A DNA stretch of 64,000 bases from an uncultured Lachnospiraceae bacterium (GCA_934320845.1 CAKRFU010000004.1:1-64000); one strand, 5' to 3'. Positions 1 through 9,846 are shown, counted from the stretch's first letter. Made by a program: numbers and translations. Notes: generated from the sequence alone by a model not told the origin.

Positions 1-41
1 AAAAAATGGATACATTTGATTTACATAAGGAGGACAATTAA

Positions 42-2417
42 ATGGCAAATACAGACGTTGTTGAAAAGCAGCCATTAACTGAGGATTATCTTAAGAAGAT
101 GGACGCATACTGGCGTGCAACTAATTATCTTGGAGCAGCACAGCTCTACTTATTAGATAACCCATTATTACGTGAACCATTAACAATGGAGCATGTAAAG
201 AAAAAGATAGTTGGACATTGGGGAACAGTTCCAGGACAGAACTTTATCTATGTTCACTTAAACCGTGTAATTAAAAAATATGATCAGGATATGATTCTTA
301 TCTCAGGTCCGGGTCACGGTGGAAACTTCTTTGTAGCAAATACATACTTAGAGGGAACTTACAGCGAAGTATATCCTAATATCAGTGAGGATATGGATGG
401 ACTTAAGAAATTATGTAAGCAGTTCTCATTCCCAGGCGGAATTTCAAGCCACGTAGCTCCTGAAACTCCTGGTTCAATCAACGAAGGTGGAGAGCTTGGT
501 TATTCACTTGCTCATTCATTCGGTGCTGTATTTGATAACCCGGATTTAGTTGTTTCATGTATCGTAGGTGATGGTGAGGCTGAGACAGGACCACTTGCTA
601 CTTCTTGGCAGTGTAACAAATTCCTTAACCCTAAGACAGACGGTGCAGTTCTTCCTATTTTACATATGAATGGATACAAGATCAGCAACCCAACAGTTCT
701 TTCTCGTATTCCACATGATGAATTAGAGCATTTCTTTGACGGATGCGGCTGGGAACCTTATTTTGTTGAAGGCAGTGATCCAATGGATATGCATAGAAAG
801 ATGGCTGAAGCTCTTGACAAAGCTATGGACAAGATTAAGGCTATCCAGAAAGATGCAAGAGAAAACGGAAATACAGAGAGACCTAAGTGGCCTATGATTG
901 TTCTTCGTACACCAAAGGGATGGACAGGTCCTAAGGTTGTTGATGGAAATCAGATTGAAGATTCATTCAGAGCACATCAGGTGCCTATCATGATGGATAA
1001 GCCTGAGCATCTTGATATGTTAAAAGAGTGGCTCCTTAGCTATCATCCTGAAGAACTCTTTGATGAAAACGGAAGACTTATTCCTGAACTCAAAGCTCTT
1101 GCTCCTACAGGAGATAAGAGAATCGGTTCTAACCCACACGCAAATGGTGGTAAACTTCTTCGTGACCTTCGTCTTCCTGATTTTAGAGATTACGGAATTG
1201 AAGTTCCAAAGCCGGGTGCAGTTGAAGCACAGGATATGATAGAACTCGGTGGATTTGTAAGAGATATCTTCAAACTCAACGAGGAAGAGAGAAACTTCAG
1301 AATCTTTGGACCGGACGAGACAATGTCTAACCGTCTTGGCAAAGTATTTGAAGTTACAAACCGTGACTGGAATGGTGAGAAACTTGATACAGATGAGTTC
1401 CTTGCACAGGATGGTCGTGTAATGGATTCAATGCTTAGTGAGCATATGTGTGAAGGATGGTTAGAGGGATACCTTCTTACAGGTCGTCATGGATTCTTCG
1501 CAAGTTACGAAGCATTTATCCGTGTAGTAGATTCTATGTGTGCACAGCACGCAAAATGGTTAAAGGTTTGCAATCAGCTTCCATGGAGACAGTCAATTGC
1601 TTCACTTAACCTTATTCTTTCATCAAATGTATGGCAGCAGGATCATAACGGATTTACACATCAGGATCCGGGATTCCTTGACCATATTGCAAATAAGAAG
1701 TCAGACGTTGTACGTCTTTATCTTCCACCAGATACAAACTGCTTACTTTCATGCTTTGATCATTGTATCAGAAGCCGTGACTATGTAAACGTATTAGTTA
1801 CATCTAAGCATCCAAGACAGCAGTGGCTTACTATGGAGCAGGCTGTTAAGCATTGTACTCAGGGTATCGGTATCTGGGAGTGGGCTTCTAACGACCAGGG
1901 ACAGGAACCTGACATCGTTATGGCTTGTTGTGGTGATACACCAACACTTGAGACACTTGCAGCAGTTACAATCCTTAGAAAAGCATTACCTGACATCAAG
2001 ATTCGTGTTATCAATGTAGTTGACCTTATGAAACTTGAGCCAAGTACAAAACATCCTCATGGATTAACAGATGCAGAGTATGATGCACTCTTTACAAAGG
2101 ATAAGCCAATCATCTTTGCATTCCACGGATATCATACACTTATCCATGAGCTTACATATCGCAGAACTAACCGTAACATTCATGTATATGGTTACCAGGA
2201 GGAAGGAACAATCACAACTCCATTCGATATGCGTGTTCAGAATGAGATTGACCGTTTCAATCTTGTTAAAAATGCTATCTCAGTTCTTCCTCAGCTTGGA
2301 AATACAGGTGCATACCTTATCCAGCAGATGAACGACAAGCTTGTTGAGCATAAGCAGTACATTCATGAGTATGGAATTGACCTTCCGGAAGTAAGAGATT
2401 GGAAATGGGATTTATAG
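42..2417 (+). CDS. xfp: Phosphoketolase (xylulose-5-P / fructose-6-P)
   Basis: Thiamine-diphosphate enzyme that cleaves xylulose 5-phosphate (and often fructose 6-phosphate) with phosphate to acetyl-phosphate plus glyceraldehyde 3-phosphate or erythrose 4-phosphate in the cytosol. The 791-residue product is full length for the family. Visible motifs are SGPGHGG near residue 88, the signature EGGELGY at 148-154 and the TPP/Mg motif GDGEAETGP at 176-184. The ATG is preceded by AAGGAGG at about 27-34. It is followed by a strong terminator and no co-directional partner, so it is probably monocistronic. Substrate preference (X5P only or dual) cannot be told from the sequence alone. Confidence 0.97.
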   Translation: MANTDVVEKQPLTEDYLKKMDAYWRATNYLGAAQLYLLDNPLLREPLTMEHVKKKIVGHWGTVPGQNFIYVHLNRVIKKYDQDMILISGPGHGGNFFVANTYLEGTYSEVYPNISEDMDGLKKLCKQFSFPGGISSHVAPETPGSINEGGELGYSLAHSFGAVFDNPDLVVSCIVGDGEAETGPLATSWQCNKFLNPKTDGAVLPILHMNGYKISNPTVLSRIPHDELEHFFDGCGWEPYFVEGSDPMDMHRKMAEALDKAMDKIKAIQKDARENGNTERPKWPMIVLRTPKGWTGPKVVDGNQIEDSFRAHQVPIMMDKPEHLDMLKEWLLSYHPEELFDENGRLIPELKALAPTGDKRIGSNPHANGGKLLRDLRLPDFRDYGIEVPKPGAVEAQDMIELGGFVRDIFKLNEEERNFRIFGPDETMSNRLGKVFEVTNRDWNGEKLDTDEFLAQDGRVMDSMLSEHMCEGWLEGYLLTGRHGFFASYEAFIRVVDSMCAQHAKWLKVCNQLPWRQSIASLNLILSSNVWQQDHNGFTHQDPGFLDHIANKKSDVVRLYLPPDTNCLLSCFDHCIRSRDYVNVLVTSKHPRQQWLTMEQAVKHCTQGIGIWEWASNDQGQEPDIVMACCGDTPTLETLAAVTILRKALPDIKIRVINVVDLMKLEPSTKHPHGLTDAEYDALFTKDKPIIFAFHGYHTLIHELTYRRTNRNIHVYGYQEEGTITTPFDMRVQNEIDRFNLVKNAISVLPQLGNTGAYLIQQMNDKLVEHKQYIHEYGIDLPEVRDWKWDL

Positions 2418-2497
2418 AATAAAACCGGTTTCAAATTTCAAAGATAAATTTTACAACTAAAGATAAAAAATAGGAATACATAGGAATACAAAAGATA

Positions 2498-2527
2498 AAA
2501 CAGGCAGACCGTATGGTCTGCCTGTTT
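2498..2527. terminator. Intrinsic terminator, probably bidirectional
   Basis: A 13-bp perfect stem (2498-2510 with 2515-2527) with a GTAT loop, flanked by A-rich sequence on the left and TTT on the right. It lies between the convergent phosphoketolase and AraC genes and can serve both. Confidence 0.9.
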
Positions 2528-2597
2528 ACATATAATTAAAAATGGAACATTATAACTAATATTACATGTAAAAATTGTAGTCAGTGTATTTATATAT

Positions 2598-3677
2598 CTA
2601 AATATAAAACTTCTTACATTTTTTCTTAAATTGTGCTGGCGTAAGCTGGTATTTTTCAGTGAAAATCTTATAAAAATAGCCCTTATTATGGTAGCCTATG
2701 CTCTCGGCTATCTGTTCAATAGTATAGTCGGTGGTGAGAAGCATTTTTTCGGCGTAGCGGAGTCTTAACAGTTGTAAATACTCTGTGTATGTCATGCCGG
2801 TTTGAGCTTTCAAAAGTCTGTTAAAATAATCTTTTTGAAAATGAAATTCCGAGACAAGCATCTGAATTGAGATGTCAGCGATATTTTCTGTTATGAAATC
2901 GGTAATTTCTTCAAACAGCATTGTATTCATTTTCTTTCTTGCCTGCTTTGAAAGAGAAAAATCATATTCGGTTCCAAGTATCTGAAATATCCTAAGCAAA
3001 AGTCCCTGACATATAAAAGGAGAAGCGGCGTCAAAGCTGTTCAATTCCTCGATAAGCGATATAAAGGTACTTTCAAGCTTTAGAGGGCTCTCACTGTCAG
3101 AATTAGGCTTAAAATGAAGGTACTGCTGAATGTTTTTCTGTTCCAGGAGAGCAGTATTTAAAAAGGCTGTTATTCGTCCGGCATTGCTTAGATGTTTCAT
3201 TATCTCATCAAACATCTGAACCGTTATGCCGAGAAAAAGGATGGTAGAAGAGCCATCAACAAGGATTTCCTGATGCTGGCAGTTTTTGTCGATAAGACAT
3301 AATTCACCCTTTTGAAAGACGTATTCTTTACCAAGAATTTTTTGACGATATTTGCCTTCTATGACATAAAACAGTTCAAGATATTCGTGAGAATGCATCT
3401 GGGTACGCATACCGGGAATAACATCCTTTTCATACACAAATGGAGTTTCGGATGGGATTATCGTTGATGATACGGTATGTGGTTTATGAATGTCCCATAT
3501 AAGAGCAAACAGGTTTTTGCTCATTGCCTGTGGATATGATTTTATTTCCACCTCATAAGGAGAGTATTCAGGACTAACAATATTAAAATTTATAAAATTA
3601 TCAGGAATAAATTTTTGATTTTTATTGTTATATATAAGTTCATTTATTTTCGTTTTAATTATATTGTTTTCTGGCAT
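2598..3677 (-). CDS. AraC-family regulator with N-terminal cupin sensor
   Basis: Predicted cytosolic DNA-binding regulator of 359 residues. Residues about 75-150 fit a cupin/AraC-type ligand-binding barrel (RTQMHSHEYLELFYVIEG). The last 100 residues hold the two helix-turn-helix motifs of AraC proteins, ending IGYHNKGYFYKIFTEKYQ and LTPAQFKKK. The start ATG has AAAGGAGAAG about 10 bases upstream. Such regulators usually control sugar or glycoside use, but no sugar operon is adjacent. It lies 88 bp downstream of the chemoreceptor on the same strand, so co-transcription is possible. Its target and ligand are not recognisable. Confidence 0.9.
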   Translation of the reverse strand: MPENNIIKTKINELIYNNKNQKFIPDNFINFNIVSPEYSPYEVEIKSYPQAMSKNLFALIWDIHKPHTVSSTIIPSETPFVYEKDVIPGMRTQMHSHEYLELFYVIEGKYRQKILGKEYVFQKGELCLIDKNCQHQEILVDGSSTILFLGITVQMFDEIMKHLSNAGRITAFLNTALLEQKNIQQYLHFKPNSDSESPLKLESTFISLIEELNSFDAASPFICQGLLLRIFQILGTEYDFSLSKQARKKMNTMLFEEITDFITENIADISIQMLVSEFHFQKDYFNRLLKAQTGMTYTEYLQLLRLRYAEKMLLTTDYTIEQIAESIGYHNKGYFYKIFTEKYQLTPAQFKKKCKKFYI

Positions 3678-3765
3678 TATAAAATTACTTCTCCTTTGCG
3701 GTTTTACTTTTAGATGTGCGTCTGAAAAACGCTAAAATCCGTGTAAATACAGCATTATTTGTGAT

Positions 3766-5502
3766 TTAAAGTTTATATTTTGAAATTTGTGAGTTGAGCG
3801 TGCGTGTTTGTGCAGAAAGTTCTTCACTTGCGGCAGCACATTCCTCACTTGTTGCCGAATTAGTCTGTGTTATCTGAGAAATCTGCATAAGGGCACTGTC
3901 AATCTGTGATGCAGAAGCAGCCTGTTCATCGGATGTCTTTGCTATAATGTTGCCGGATATTGTTATTCTCTCAACTAATTCTGATATGATTTGCAAAGCA
4001 TTCTTTGTGTCGTCAGCAAGTTTTGAGCCTTTTTGAACTCTCTGGATAGAATCTTCTATCATATCAGCGGTCTGCTTAGAAGCCTCAGCCGAGCGTCCGG
4101 CAAGATTTCTTACTTCCTCTGCAACAACAACAAAACCTTTGCCATGTTCACCAGCGCGGGATGCTTCGACAGATGCATTTAAAGCGAGTATGTTTGTGTT
4201 GAATGCAATATCATCAATTACTTTTATGATTTTTTGAATATCCTCGGAACCTGATTTGATTTCTTTCATGGCAGTCATCATTTCCTGCATTTTTTCATTT
4301 GCGGAACGTATTGCGGAATCGGCATCAATTATAAGTTTCTGGACATCGTTTACTTCGGCGGCATTATTTTTTGATTTGTCTGCAATTTTAGATACGGATG
4401 CAGTTATCTGTTCAATGGCACTCGCCTGTTCTGTTGCACCGTCAGCGAGATTTTTACTTGCATCTGCAATCTGGTAACTGCCCTGTGCAATCTGCTCGGC
4501 GGCAAGACTCATGTTTGCGAAAGCATTATGATTTTGAGTTACAAGAACGTTGAGTGCATTGCCGACTACATCATCGTCTGATTTTGGTGTGACAGTTATT
4601 GAAAGGTCACCGTTTGATAGTTTTTGTATTAAATCAGCCTGTTTTCTGAATGTGTCTAAAAGATCACGGAAACTGTTTTGTAATGTGCTTATTTCGCGGT
4701 GTCTGGAAAGCTGGTTTATTTCATCGGATATTTTACCCTGTGAGATGTCTTTTCCGATAGAGGCAAGTTTACGAATAGGATTGCAGAGGTATGAACTAAA
4801 AATGTTGCCGGATATGATAATTACAATGACTATTATAACAAATATAATTAGTATACTTTGCTGGAGTTTTGCAGAGTATGAATTAAGCTGTGACTTTGTT
4901 GAACTCATCTCTTTTTGCATATCATCTACATAATTTCCAGTGGAAACTATCCAACCCCAAGGTTCAAAGAGTTCGGAATAAGCAAGTTTCGGTGCGATGG
5001 TTTTTCCGTCTGACTTTGTGTAATAGAATTCATTGAATCCGTCAGCGTTTTTGTCGGTAGTAACGGAAGCTAATATTTTCTGTATTATCTTGACACCGTT
5101 TTTGTCTGTCTCATTTTTTCTGTTATTGCCTTCCTGTTCTGTAAGTATTGGATGCATAATGAGGGTATAATTTGTATCATCTATCCAGAAATACCCACTG
5201 TTATCCTCACGGTAACGCATATTTCGTATCGTTTCTTTTGCTGTATTTTTGGCGGCAGCTTCGGTAACGGCACCGGATTTGTACCGGTCATATGCGGATT
5301 GCATTACGGTTATGGCTGTTTCAACTTCTGATTTAATTTCGGTTTTGTAGCCGTCATTCATGGCGGTATTATATTTTTCAGAAGCCTGTTTTGTAGATTT
5401 TCTGAGATTTGAGACCGCTAAACTTCCAAGTATTGCGGATGTGATTAGAACGCTCGTCAGCAGATAGATGATTACGGACGTTTTGATACTTAGCTTTTTC
5501 AT
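3766..5502 (-). CDS. Methyl-accepting chemotaxis protein (Cache-HAMP-MCP)
   Basis: Membrane chemoreceptor of 578 residues that would signal through CheA/CheW to the flagellar motor. Order: TM1 about residues 10-32; an extracytoplasmic single-Cache domain about 35-205 (YFWIDDTNYTLIMHPIL, PWGWIVSTGNYVDDM); TM2 about 215-240; HAMP; then the cytoplasmic coiled coil with the signalling hairpin (NTNILALNASVEASRAGEHG). I place the start at ATG 5502 because AGGAGG lies 8-13 bases upstream and because the 42 extra codons of the longer reading frame run into promoter-like DNA and lack family similarity. Its ligand is unknown; single-Cache receptors often bind small carboxylates. No other chemotaxis or flagellar gene is in the window. 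Confidence 0.95.
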   Translation of the reverse strand: MKKLSIKTSVIIYLLTSVLITSAILGSLAVSNLRKSTKQASEKYNTAMNDGYKTEIKSEVETAITVMQSAYDRYKSGAVTEAAAKNTAKETIRNMRYREDNSGYFWIDDTNYTLIMHPILTEQEGNNRKNETDKNGVKIIQKILASVTTDKNADGFNEFYYTKSDGKTIAPKLAYSELFEPWGWIVSTGNYVDDMQKEMSSTKSQLNSYSAKLQQSILIIFVIIVIVIIISGNIFSSYLCNPIRKLASIGKDISQGKISDEINQLSRHREISTLQNSFRDLLDTFRKQADLIQKLSNGDLSITVTPKSDDDVVGNALNVLVTQNHNAFANMSLAAEQIAQGSYQIADASKNLADGATEQASAIEQITASVSKIADKSKNNAAEVNDVQKLIIDADSAIRSANEKMQEMMTAMKEIKSGSEDIQKIIKVIDDIAFNTNILALNASVEASRAGEHGKGFVVVAEEVRNLAGRSAEASKQTADMIEDSIQRVQKGSKLADDTKNALQIISELVERITISGNIIAKTSDEQAASASQIDSALMQISQITQTNSATSEECAAASEELSAQTRTLNSQISKYKL

Positions 5503-5550
5503 TTGAAAGTCCTCCTGTTTTGTATATCTATTTAATGTTAACTGTTTTTT

Positions 5551-5963
5551 GCTGAATAAGCAAGAGCGTACCAAACAAATTGGTGAAAGATGACTATATT
5601 TGGCAGAAAAGCAAAAATATGTATGCAATAAATATGAAAATATGGTACAATGTCATAAATATAAACAGTTATACATTATTGTATTTGTGGAGAATGGATA
5701 TATGCAGACGGATAACAGATTGATTCAGAAAGAGACGATTTACTACTGTATAAAAGGATTCAGATTAAATGATGAAAATTATAATGTGGTAAAAGAAGCA
5801 GTTGATTTTAGCAACATGGTAGGTTTTTTGACAGGTTATTATGATGACAGACTTACAATAGCAAGTGTCAGTGCTTATTTTTTGGAGAGTTTAGGATATG
5901 AATATGATGAATTTATGAAAATATCATCAGGTTCATTAAAGAATATTTTTTATGGTGAAAATC
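5551..5963 (+). repeat. 413-bp direct repeat, left copy (of 25258-25670)
   Basis: Aligned base by base, this matches 25258-25670 with no gap and three substitutions. It carries the promoter, ribosome site and first ~87 codons of the hybrid kinase that begins intact at 25409. Similarity stops at 5550 on the left and 5963 on the right. The two copies flank the SDMH island. Confidence 0.95.
5623..5651 (+). promoter_or_regulatory. Promoter of kinase remnant
   Basis: ATGCAA (-35, 5623-5628), 17-bp spacer, TACAAT (-10, 5646-5651). It is identical to the promoter of the intact kinase at 25330-25358, so the remnant is probably still transcribed. Confidence 0.6.
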
Positions 5964-6282
5964 TGACGAAGATTACTTTGCTGTGATTGTAGATCTTAAG
6001 ATGCCGGGAATGAATGGAATTGAAACTGCGAGACAGATAAGAAAAATCGTGGGAAAAGAAATATTTATGGATATACAGATGCCTGTTATGAATGGGTATG
6101 AGGCAGCAGCAGCAATACGCGCACTCGATGATAAAAAGAAAGCGGCTATACCTATAGTAGCGATGACAGCAAATGCGTTTGCCGAAGATATTATGCTTGC
6201 TAAAAATGCCGGTATGAACGAGCATATGGCAAAACCGCTTGACATAAATAAACTGAATGATACATTGAAAAGATGGCTGTAA
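5702..6282 (+). pseudogene. Collapsed hybrid histidine kinase remnant
   Basis: Broken relative of the hybrid kinase at 25409-28648. It has codons 1-87 (start ATG 5702, near-identical to the intact gene). At 5963/5964 there is an abrupt join, out of frame, to part of the first receiver domain (from DEDYFAVIVDLKMPGMNG). At about 6060 there is a second, in-frame join from the first receiver (after IRKIVGKE) into the second receiver (FMDIQMPVMNGYEAAAAIR) through to the normal C-terminus. All PAS2, HisKA and ATPase sequence is missing. The 5' part is about 99% identical to the intact copy, but the receiver part is clearly more diverged, roughly 85-90% by eye, so the two halves have different histories. 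A short receiver-only peptide from 5983 could still be translated, but it lacks its N-terminal acidic pocket. Confidence 0.9.
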
Positions 6283-6307
6283 AAATATTTTTAAAGAGGT
6301 AAAACAT

Positions 6308-6616
6308 ATGTTATATATAATGAGACATGGCAGGACAGACTGGAATGTTTTGCATAAACTTCAAGGAAGGACAGACATTCCTCTTAATGATGAAGGTATA
6401 AAGATGGCTGAAGCGGCGGCATTAAAATATAAGGATGTTCATTTTGATATATGCTACTGTTCGCCGCTTAAGAGAGCAAAAAAGACGGCAGAGATACTGC
6501 TGGCCGGGCGTGATATACCTATAATCAGCGATGACAGAAAGGTTATTCAACCATACACTAGGTTGTTACAATATTTTAAAAAAGCTGCAACAAAACAAAA
6601 AAAGTTATGTGTATGA
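6308..6616 (+). pseudogene. Truncated histidine phosphatase
   Basis: The first ~78 codons match the histidine phosphatase at 31138 (LYIMRHGRTDWN, LQGRTDIPLN, CYCSPLKRAKKTAEIL), then similarity ends near 6537 and an unrelated ~25-codon tail follows. The family needs a second catalytic His near the C-terminus (IGHG in the intact copy); it is absent, so the product should be inactive. A ribosome site (AAAGAGG) precedes the ATG. Near its end, 6587-6606 (gcaacaaaacaaaaaaagtt) is identical to 35111-35130, just downstream of the second hybrid kinase, so the remnant keeps both outer edges of the large kinase locus. Confidence 0.85.
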
Positions 6617-6714
6617 GAAGGCAGTGACAAAGGATTTATGATTGACCGGGTTCAAAATGATTGATGCATTTTAGCTTTAAGCCAGGGATATTAGATATGA
6701 AAAAGAAAAAGTAA

Positions 6715-6743
6715 TTGACCGTAGATAAATATCTTAGTAAAAT
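6715..6743 (+). promoter_or_regulatory. Promoter of the SDMH island / permease
   Basis: TTGACC (6715-6720), 17-bp spacer, TAAAAT (6738-6743); both boxes match consensus at 5 of 6 positions. It is the clearest promoter at the head of the 18-gene same-strand run and rules out a TTG start at 6715 for the permease. Confidence 0.75.
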
Positions 6744-6786
6744 ATTAGGGACGATTATCAAAAAAAACAGGAGGATAATATTAGCA

Positions 6787-8256
6787 ATGAAAGAGACAAA
6801 TGAAAAAAAGTCAGCCGGATATTCAAGTCCTTATGAATTTGAGGGAATAATTCCACTCTCACAGGCAATCCCACTCGGACTTCAGCATGTAATGGCGATG
6901 TTTATTGGAAACCTTACACCACTCATTATCGTTATGGGTGTCTGTGGACTTACGGCAGATGCAGGTTTTTCTGAACTTAGAACGGCACTTTTACAGAATG
7001 CCATGATAATAGCCGGAATAGTAACACTTGTGCAGATGTTTTCGATAGGACCTGTCGGAGGAAAAGTGCCTATCGTCATGGGAACATCTTCGGGATTTTT
7101 AGGTGTGTTAAATAATACCGTGGCAGCTTGCGGTGGAGGTATTATTGCATACGGGGCAATTATGGGAGCCTGTCTTATAGGAGGTATTTTCGAGGGGATA
7201 TTAGGAGTATTTTTAAAACCACTCAGAAAGTTCTTTCCGCCTATTGTTACCGGCTCTGTCGTAATAGCGATAGGACTTTCACTTCTAGGTGTCGGAATAA
7301 ATTATTTCTGCGGAGGAAACGGTAAGGCTGATTACGGCTCACTTCCAAATCTTTTCCTGGGATTTGTTGTTTTGATAGTTATCGTACTCTTAAAACATTT
7401 TGCACCACAAAATAGTATCTTTTCTTCTTCGGCAATCCTTTTTGGAATACTTGCAGGATATATAGTTGCGGTCATAATGACATTTGTACTTCCAAATACA
7501 GGTGTTGATGCTGACGGGGCTAAATATACATATTCATGGGTAGTAAATTTCTCGCAGGTAAAAGATGCAGCATGGATAGCAATTCCTAGTTTTATGGGAT
7601 TTGGTGCACTTTCAGATGTTAAGATGTCATTTCAGGCAAGTGCAATTATTCCGATAGGCATCATGTTTATAGTTACTGCGATAGAGACAGTTGGAGATAT
7701 ATCTGCCTGTATCGAGGGAGGAATGGACAGAGAAGCAACAGATACCGAACTTTCGGGCGGTGTTATATGTGACGGTCTTGGCTCAGCATTTGCAGCATTT
7801 TTCGGTGTACTTCCCAATACATCATTTTCACAGAATGTCGGACTTGTTTCAATGACTAAAGTTGTAAATCGTTTTGCAATATCTATGGGAGCAATATTCC
7901 TTATACTCTGCGGCTTTTGCCCTAAGATAGGAGCTATCATGTCAATAATGCCACAGTCTGTTTTAGGCGGTGCGGCAGTTATGATGTTTGCATCAATCCT
8001 TATTTCAGGTATCCAGCTTATCACAAAAGAGCCTATAGGCAGCCGTGAGATAACAATTATCTCAGTGGCGATAGGACTTGGTTATGGTCTTGGAGCAACT
8101 ACAGGTGCGACAGCACATCTTCCATATTATATACAGCTGATATTTGGTGGTTCAGGAATAGTACCATGTTCGCTTGCAGCGATAATATTAAACATCTTAT
8201 TGCCAAAGGAATCAAAGTCCGTGCGTAAGATGTGGGATATAGATGAGGAAGACTAA
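6787..8256 (+). CDS. NCS2-family purine (xanthine/uracil-type) permease
   Basis: Integral membrane nucleobase symporter of 489 residues with about 12-14 hydrophobic segments. Family features include VPIVMGTSSGFLG in the early helices, the transport-site region AIETVGDISACIEGG near residues 300-315 and GVLPNTSFSQNVGLVSMTKV near 345-365. The start is set by AGGAGG at 6769-6774, 12 bases before ATG 6787. As first gene of the selenium/molybdenum hydroxylase run it probably imports the purine that the hydroxylase oxidises, or a related base. Xanthine, urate and uracil transporters are hard to separate by sequence, so the substrate is inferred from context. Confidence 0.9.
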   Translation: MKETNEKKSAGYSSPYEFEGIIPLSQAIPLGLQHVMAMFIGNLTPLIIVMGVCGLTADAGFSELRTALLQNAMIIAGIVTLVQMFSIGPVGGKVPIVMGTSSGFLGVLNNTVAACGGGIIAYGAIMGACLIGGIFEGILGVFLKPLRKFFPPIVTGSVVIAIGLSLLGVGINYFCGGNGKADYGSLPNLFLGFVVLIVIVLLKHFAPQNSIFSSSAILFGILAGYIVAVIMTFVLPNTGVDADGAKYTYSWVVNFSQVKDAAWIAIPSFMGFGALSDVKMSFQASAIIPIGIMFIVTAIETVGDISACIEGGMDREATDTELSGGVICDGLGSAFAAFFGVLPNTSFSQNVGLVSMTKVVNRFAISMGAIFLILCGFCPKIGAIMSIMPQSVLGGAAVMMFASILISGIQLITKEPIGSREITIISVAIGLGYGLGATTGATAHLPYYIQLIFGGSGIVPCSLAAIILNILLPKESKSVRKMWDIDEED

Positions 8257-8291
8257 AAAATACTGCTGATACATTTCATGTCACGATTTGC

Positions 8292-8373
8292 TTCTGAGCA
8301 AAATAAGTTTCCTGACTAAAAGCAAATAAGATGAAGTTTTAGAAGAAGTGTAAAAGAAACAAATTGCTCAGAA
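8292..8373 (+). promoter_or_regulatory. Structured leader candidate upstream of yqeC
   Basis: A long-range inverted repeat: TTCTGAGCAA (8292-8301) pairs with TTGCTCAGAA (8364-8373), continued past a small A-rich internal loop by GTTTC (8307-8311) with GAAAC (8356-8360). A further inner stem is possible, CTAAAA (8316-8321) with TTTTAG (8337-8342). The outer stem ends immediately before the yqeC ribosome site at 8375-8380. There is no T-run, so it is not an ordinary terminator. I do not recognise it as the known Moco or purine riboswitch. Confidence 0.5.
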
Positions 8374-8385
8374 AAGAGGATTAAA

Positions 8386-8991
8386 GTGAAAAAAATAATA
8401 TCAGTGATAGGAGCAGGCGGTAAGACAAGCCTGCTCCATAAAATGTCAGATTATTATCTTGGAAAAAAAGAGACAGTACTTCTGACAACTACAACACATA
8501 TGATGCTTGAAAGAGATACCGATATTTCATGTGATATTTTTAGCATCATTGAGAGAATAAAAAACGATAAATACTGCATGGCAGGAAAAATATGTGATGG
8601 CAGCAATAAAAAAATTCAAGCACTTCCGCTTGAAATACTTAAGTGGATAATGCCGTATGCAGACAATATTCTGATAGAAGCCGATGGAGCAAAGCATTAT
8701 TCACTTAAATATCCGCTAGAAAGTGAACCTGTTATTTTTGAGTTTACTACGGATGTTTATCTTGTTTTAGGGTTGTGGGATATAGGAAAATATTGCAAAG
8801 ATGTTATTTTCAGATTTGAGGATATGAGTTTTGAATTAGGGACAAAAGCTGATGAAAAGGTTACTTTTGAACATATAAAACAAATTCAGAAAGTATATGA
8901 AAAAAGGCTTAGAAAATTGGAATTTAAAGGAAAACTACATTATATTTATTCAAAAAAGACAGATGATGGAATTATATTTTTAAAGGAATAG
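8386..8991 (+). CDS. yqeC: YqeC-type selenium cofactor/hydroxylase accessory protein
   Basis: Small cytosolic P-loop protein of 201 residues. It opens MKKIISVIGAGGKTSLLHKM, giving a Walker-A-like loop GAGGKTS at residues 9-15, and has LIEADGAKHYSLKYP near residue 98. This is the YqeC family, a marker of selenium-dependent molybdenum hydroxylase loci (established by comparative genomics; biochemical role unresolved). The start is GTG at 8386, with AGAGGA five bases upstream. It is followed three bases later by yqeB, so the two are surely co-translated. It probably acts in installing labile selenium or maturing the Mo cofactor. Confidence 0.9.
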   Translation: MKKIISVIGAGGKTSLLHKMSDYYLGKKETVLLTTTTHMMLERDTDISCDIFSIIERIKNDKYCMAGKICDGSNKKIQALPLEILKWIMPYADNILIEADGAKHYSLKYPLESEPVIFEFTTDVYLVLGLWDIGKYCKDVIFRFEDMSFELGTKADEKVTFEHIKQIQKVYEKRLRKLEFKGKLHYIYSKKTDDGIIFLKE

Positions 8992-8994
8992 ATT

Positions 8995-9846
8995 ATGATT
9001 AAAGATATACTTATAATATGTCGTGGTGCAGGTGACCTTGCGACAGGCATTATTCACAGACTTCACAGGGCAGGGTTTAAAGTGCTGGCACTTGAAACTA
9101 AAAAGCCAGCAGCAATACGAAGGCAGGTTTCATTCTGCGAGGCAGTCTACGACAAAGAGATAACCATAGAGGGAGTTAAGGCTAGACTTATAACATCATT
9201 AGATGAGATGGATGAGGTTATTAAACATGGAGTTGTGCCAGTTATCGTTGACCCTAAAGGAGAGTCGATTGCAAAATTAAGACCTGATATCGTAGTAGAT
9301 GCGATAATCGCAAAGAAAAATCTTGGAACTTTTATGGACATGGCACCGCTTGTTATAGGAGTTGGTCCGGGATTTACGGCTGGTGAAGATGTTGACATAG
9401 TTGTGGAAACTATGAGAGGTCACAATCTCGCAAGGATAATAGATAAAGGGCAGGCTCTTGTAAATACCGGAATTCCCGGAAATATAGGCGGTTATACAAG
9501 TGAGCGTGTCATTCATGCGGAGGCTTATGGTTTTATAAAAAATATCTGCCACATAGGTGATGTTGTAAAAAAAGGTGATGAGATAGCAAGAATATACGAG
9601 AAATATGATAATAATACTTCCGAGTCAGGATTTCAAGGAGAGTATGTACCTGTAAATGCAACAATATCAGGAATTATCAGAGGACTTATCAGAGACGGCT
9701 TTGAGGTGACTGAGGGATTTAAGATAGCAGATATAGATCCGAGAGAGGGTGAGTTAAAAAACTGCTTTACAATATCGGACAAATCGAGAAGTATAGGCGG
9801 CAGTGTGCTTGAAGCGGTATGCAGCTATGTGTCGGGTATAAATTAG
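8995..9846 (+). CDS. yqeB: YqeB-type selenium-dependent molybdenum cofactor protein (EF2563 family)
   Basis: Protein of 283 residues starting with a nucleotide-binding-like turn CRGAGDLATGI and containing VVDAIIAKKNLGT and IGVGPGFTAGEDVDIVVET. These are hallmarks of the EF2563/YqeB family found almost only with selD in SDMH loci. It is thought to act in selenium-dependent maturation of the Mo centre, and resembles part of XdhC-type proteins. The C-terminal half (GDVVKKGDEIARI, GIIRGLIRDGFEV) looks like a small beta-barrel. The start ATG is 3 bp after yqeC, with a ribosome site inside the yqeC end. Confidence 0.92.
   Translation: MIKDILIICRGAGDLATGIIHRLHRAGFKVLALETKKPAAIRRQVSFCEAVYDKEITIEGVKARLITSLDEMDEVIKHGVVPVIVDPKGESIAKLRPDIVVDAIIAKKNLGTFMDMAPLVIGVGPGFTAGEDVDIVVETMRGHNLARIIDKGQALVNTGIPGNIGGYTSERVIHAEAYGFIKNICHIGDVVKKGDEIARIYEKYDNNTSESGFQGEYVPVNATISGIIRGLIRDGFEVTEGFKIADIDPREGELKNCFTISDKSRSIGGSVLEAVCSYVSGIN

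Noticed and set aside
5503..5628. 42 extra N-terminal codons on the chemoreceptor
   Set aside because: They precede a perfect ribosome site and a typical TM1 start and run into the 413-bp repeat. ATG 5502 is better.
5551..6616. Transposon or insertion-sequence origin of the repeats
   Set aside because: No transposase, no terminal inverted repeats and no target duplication; the repeated DNA is kinase promoter and coding sequence.
6715..6786. TTG start for the permease at 6715
   Set aside because: The TTG lies in the -35 box; AGGAGG and ATG 6787 give a normal start.
6617..6786. Purine riboswitch ahead of the permease
   Set aside because: I looked for the three-helix purine aptamer and its conserved loop sequences and did not see them.
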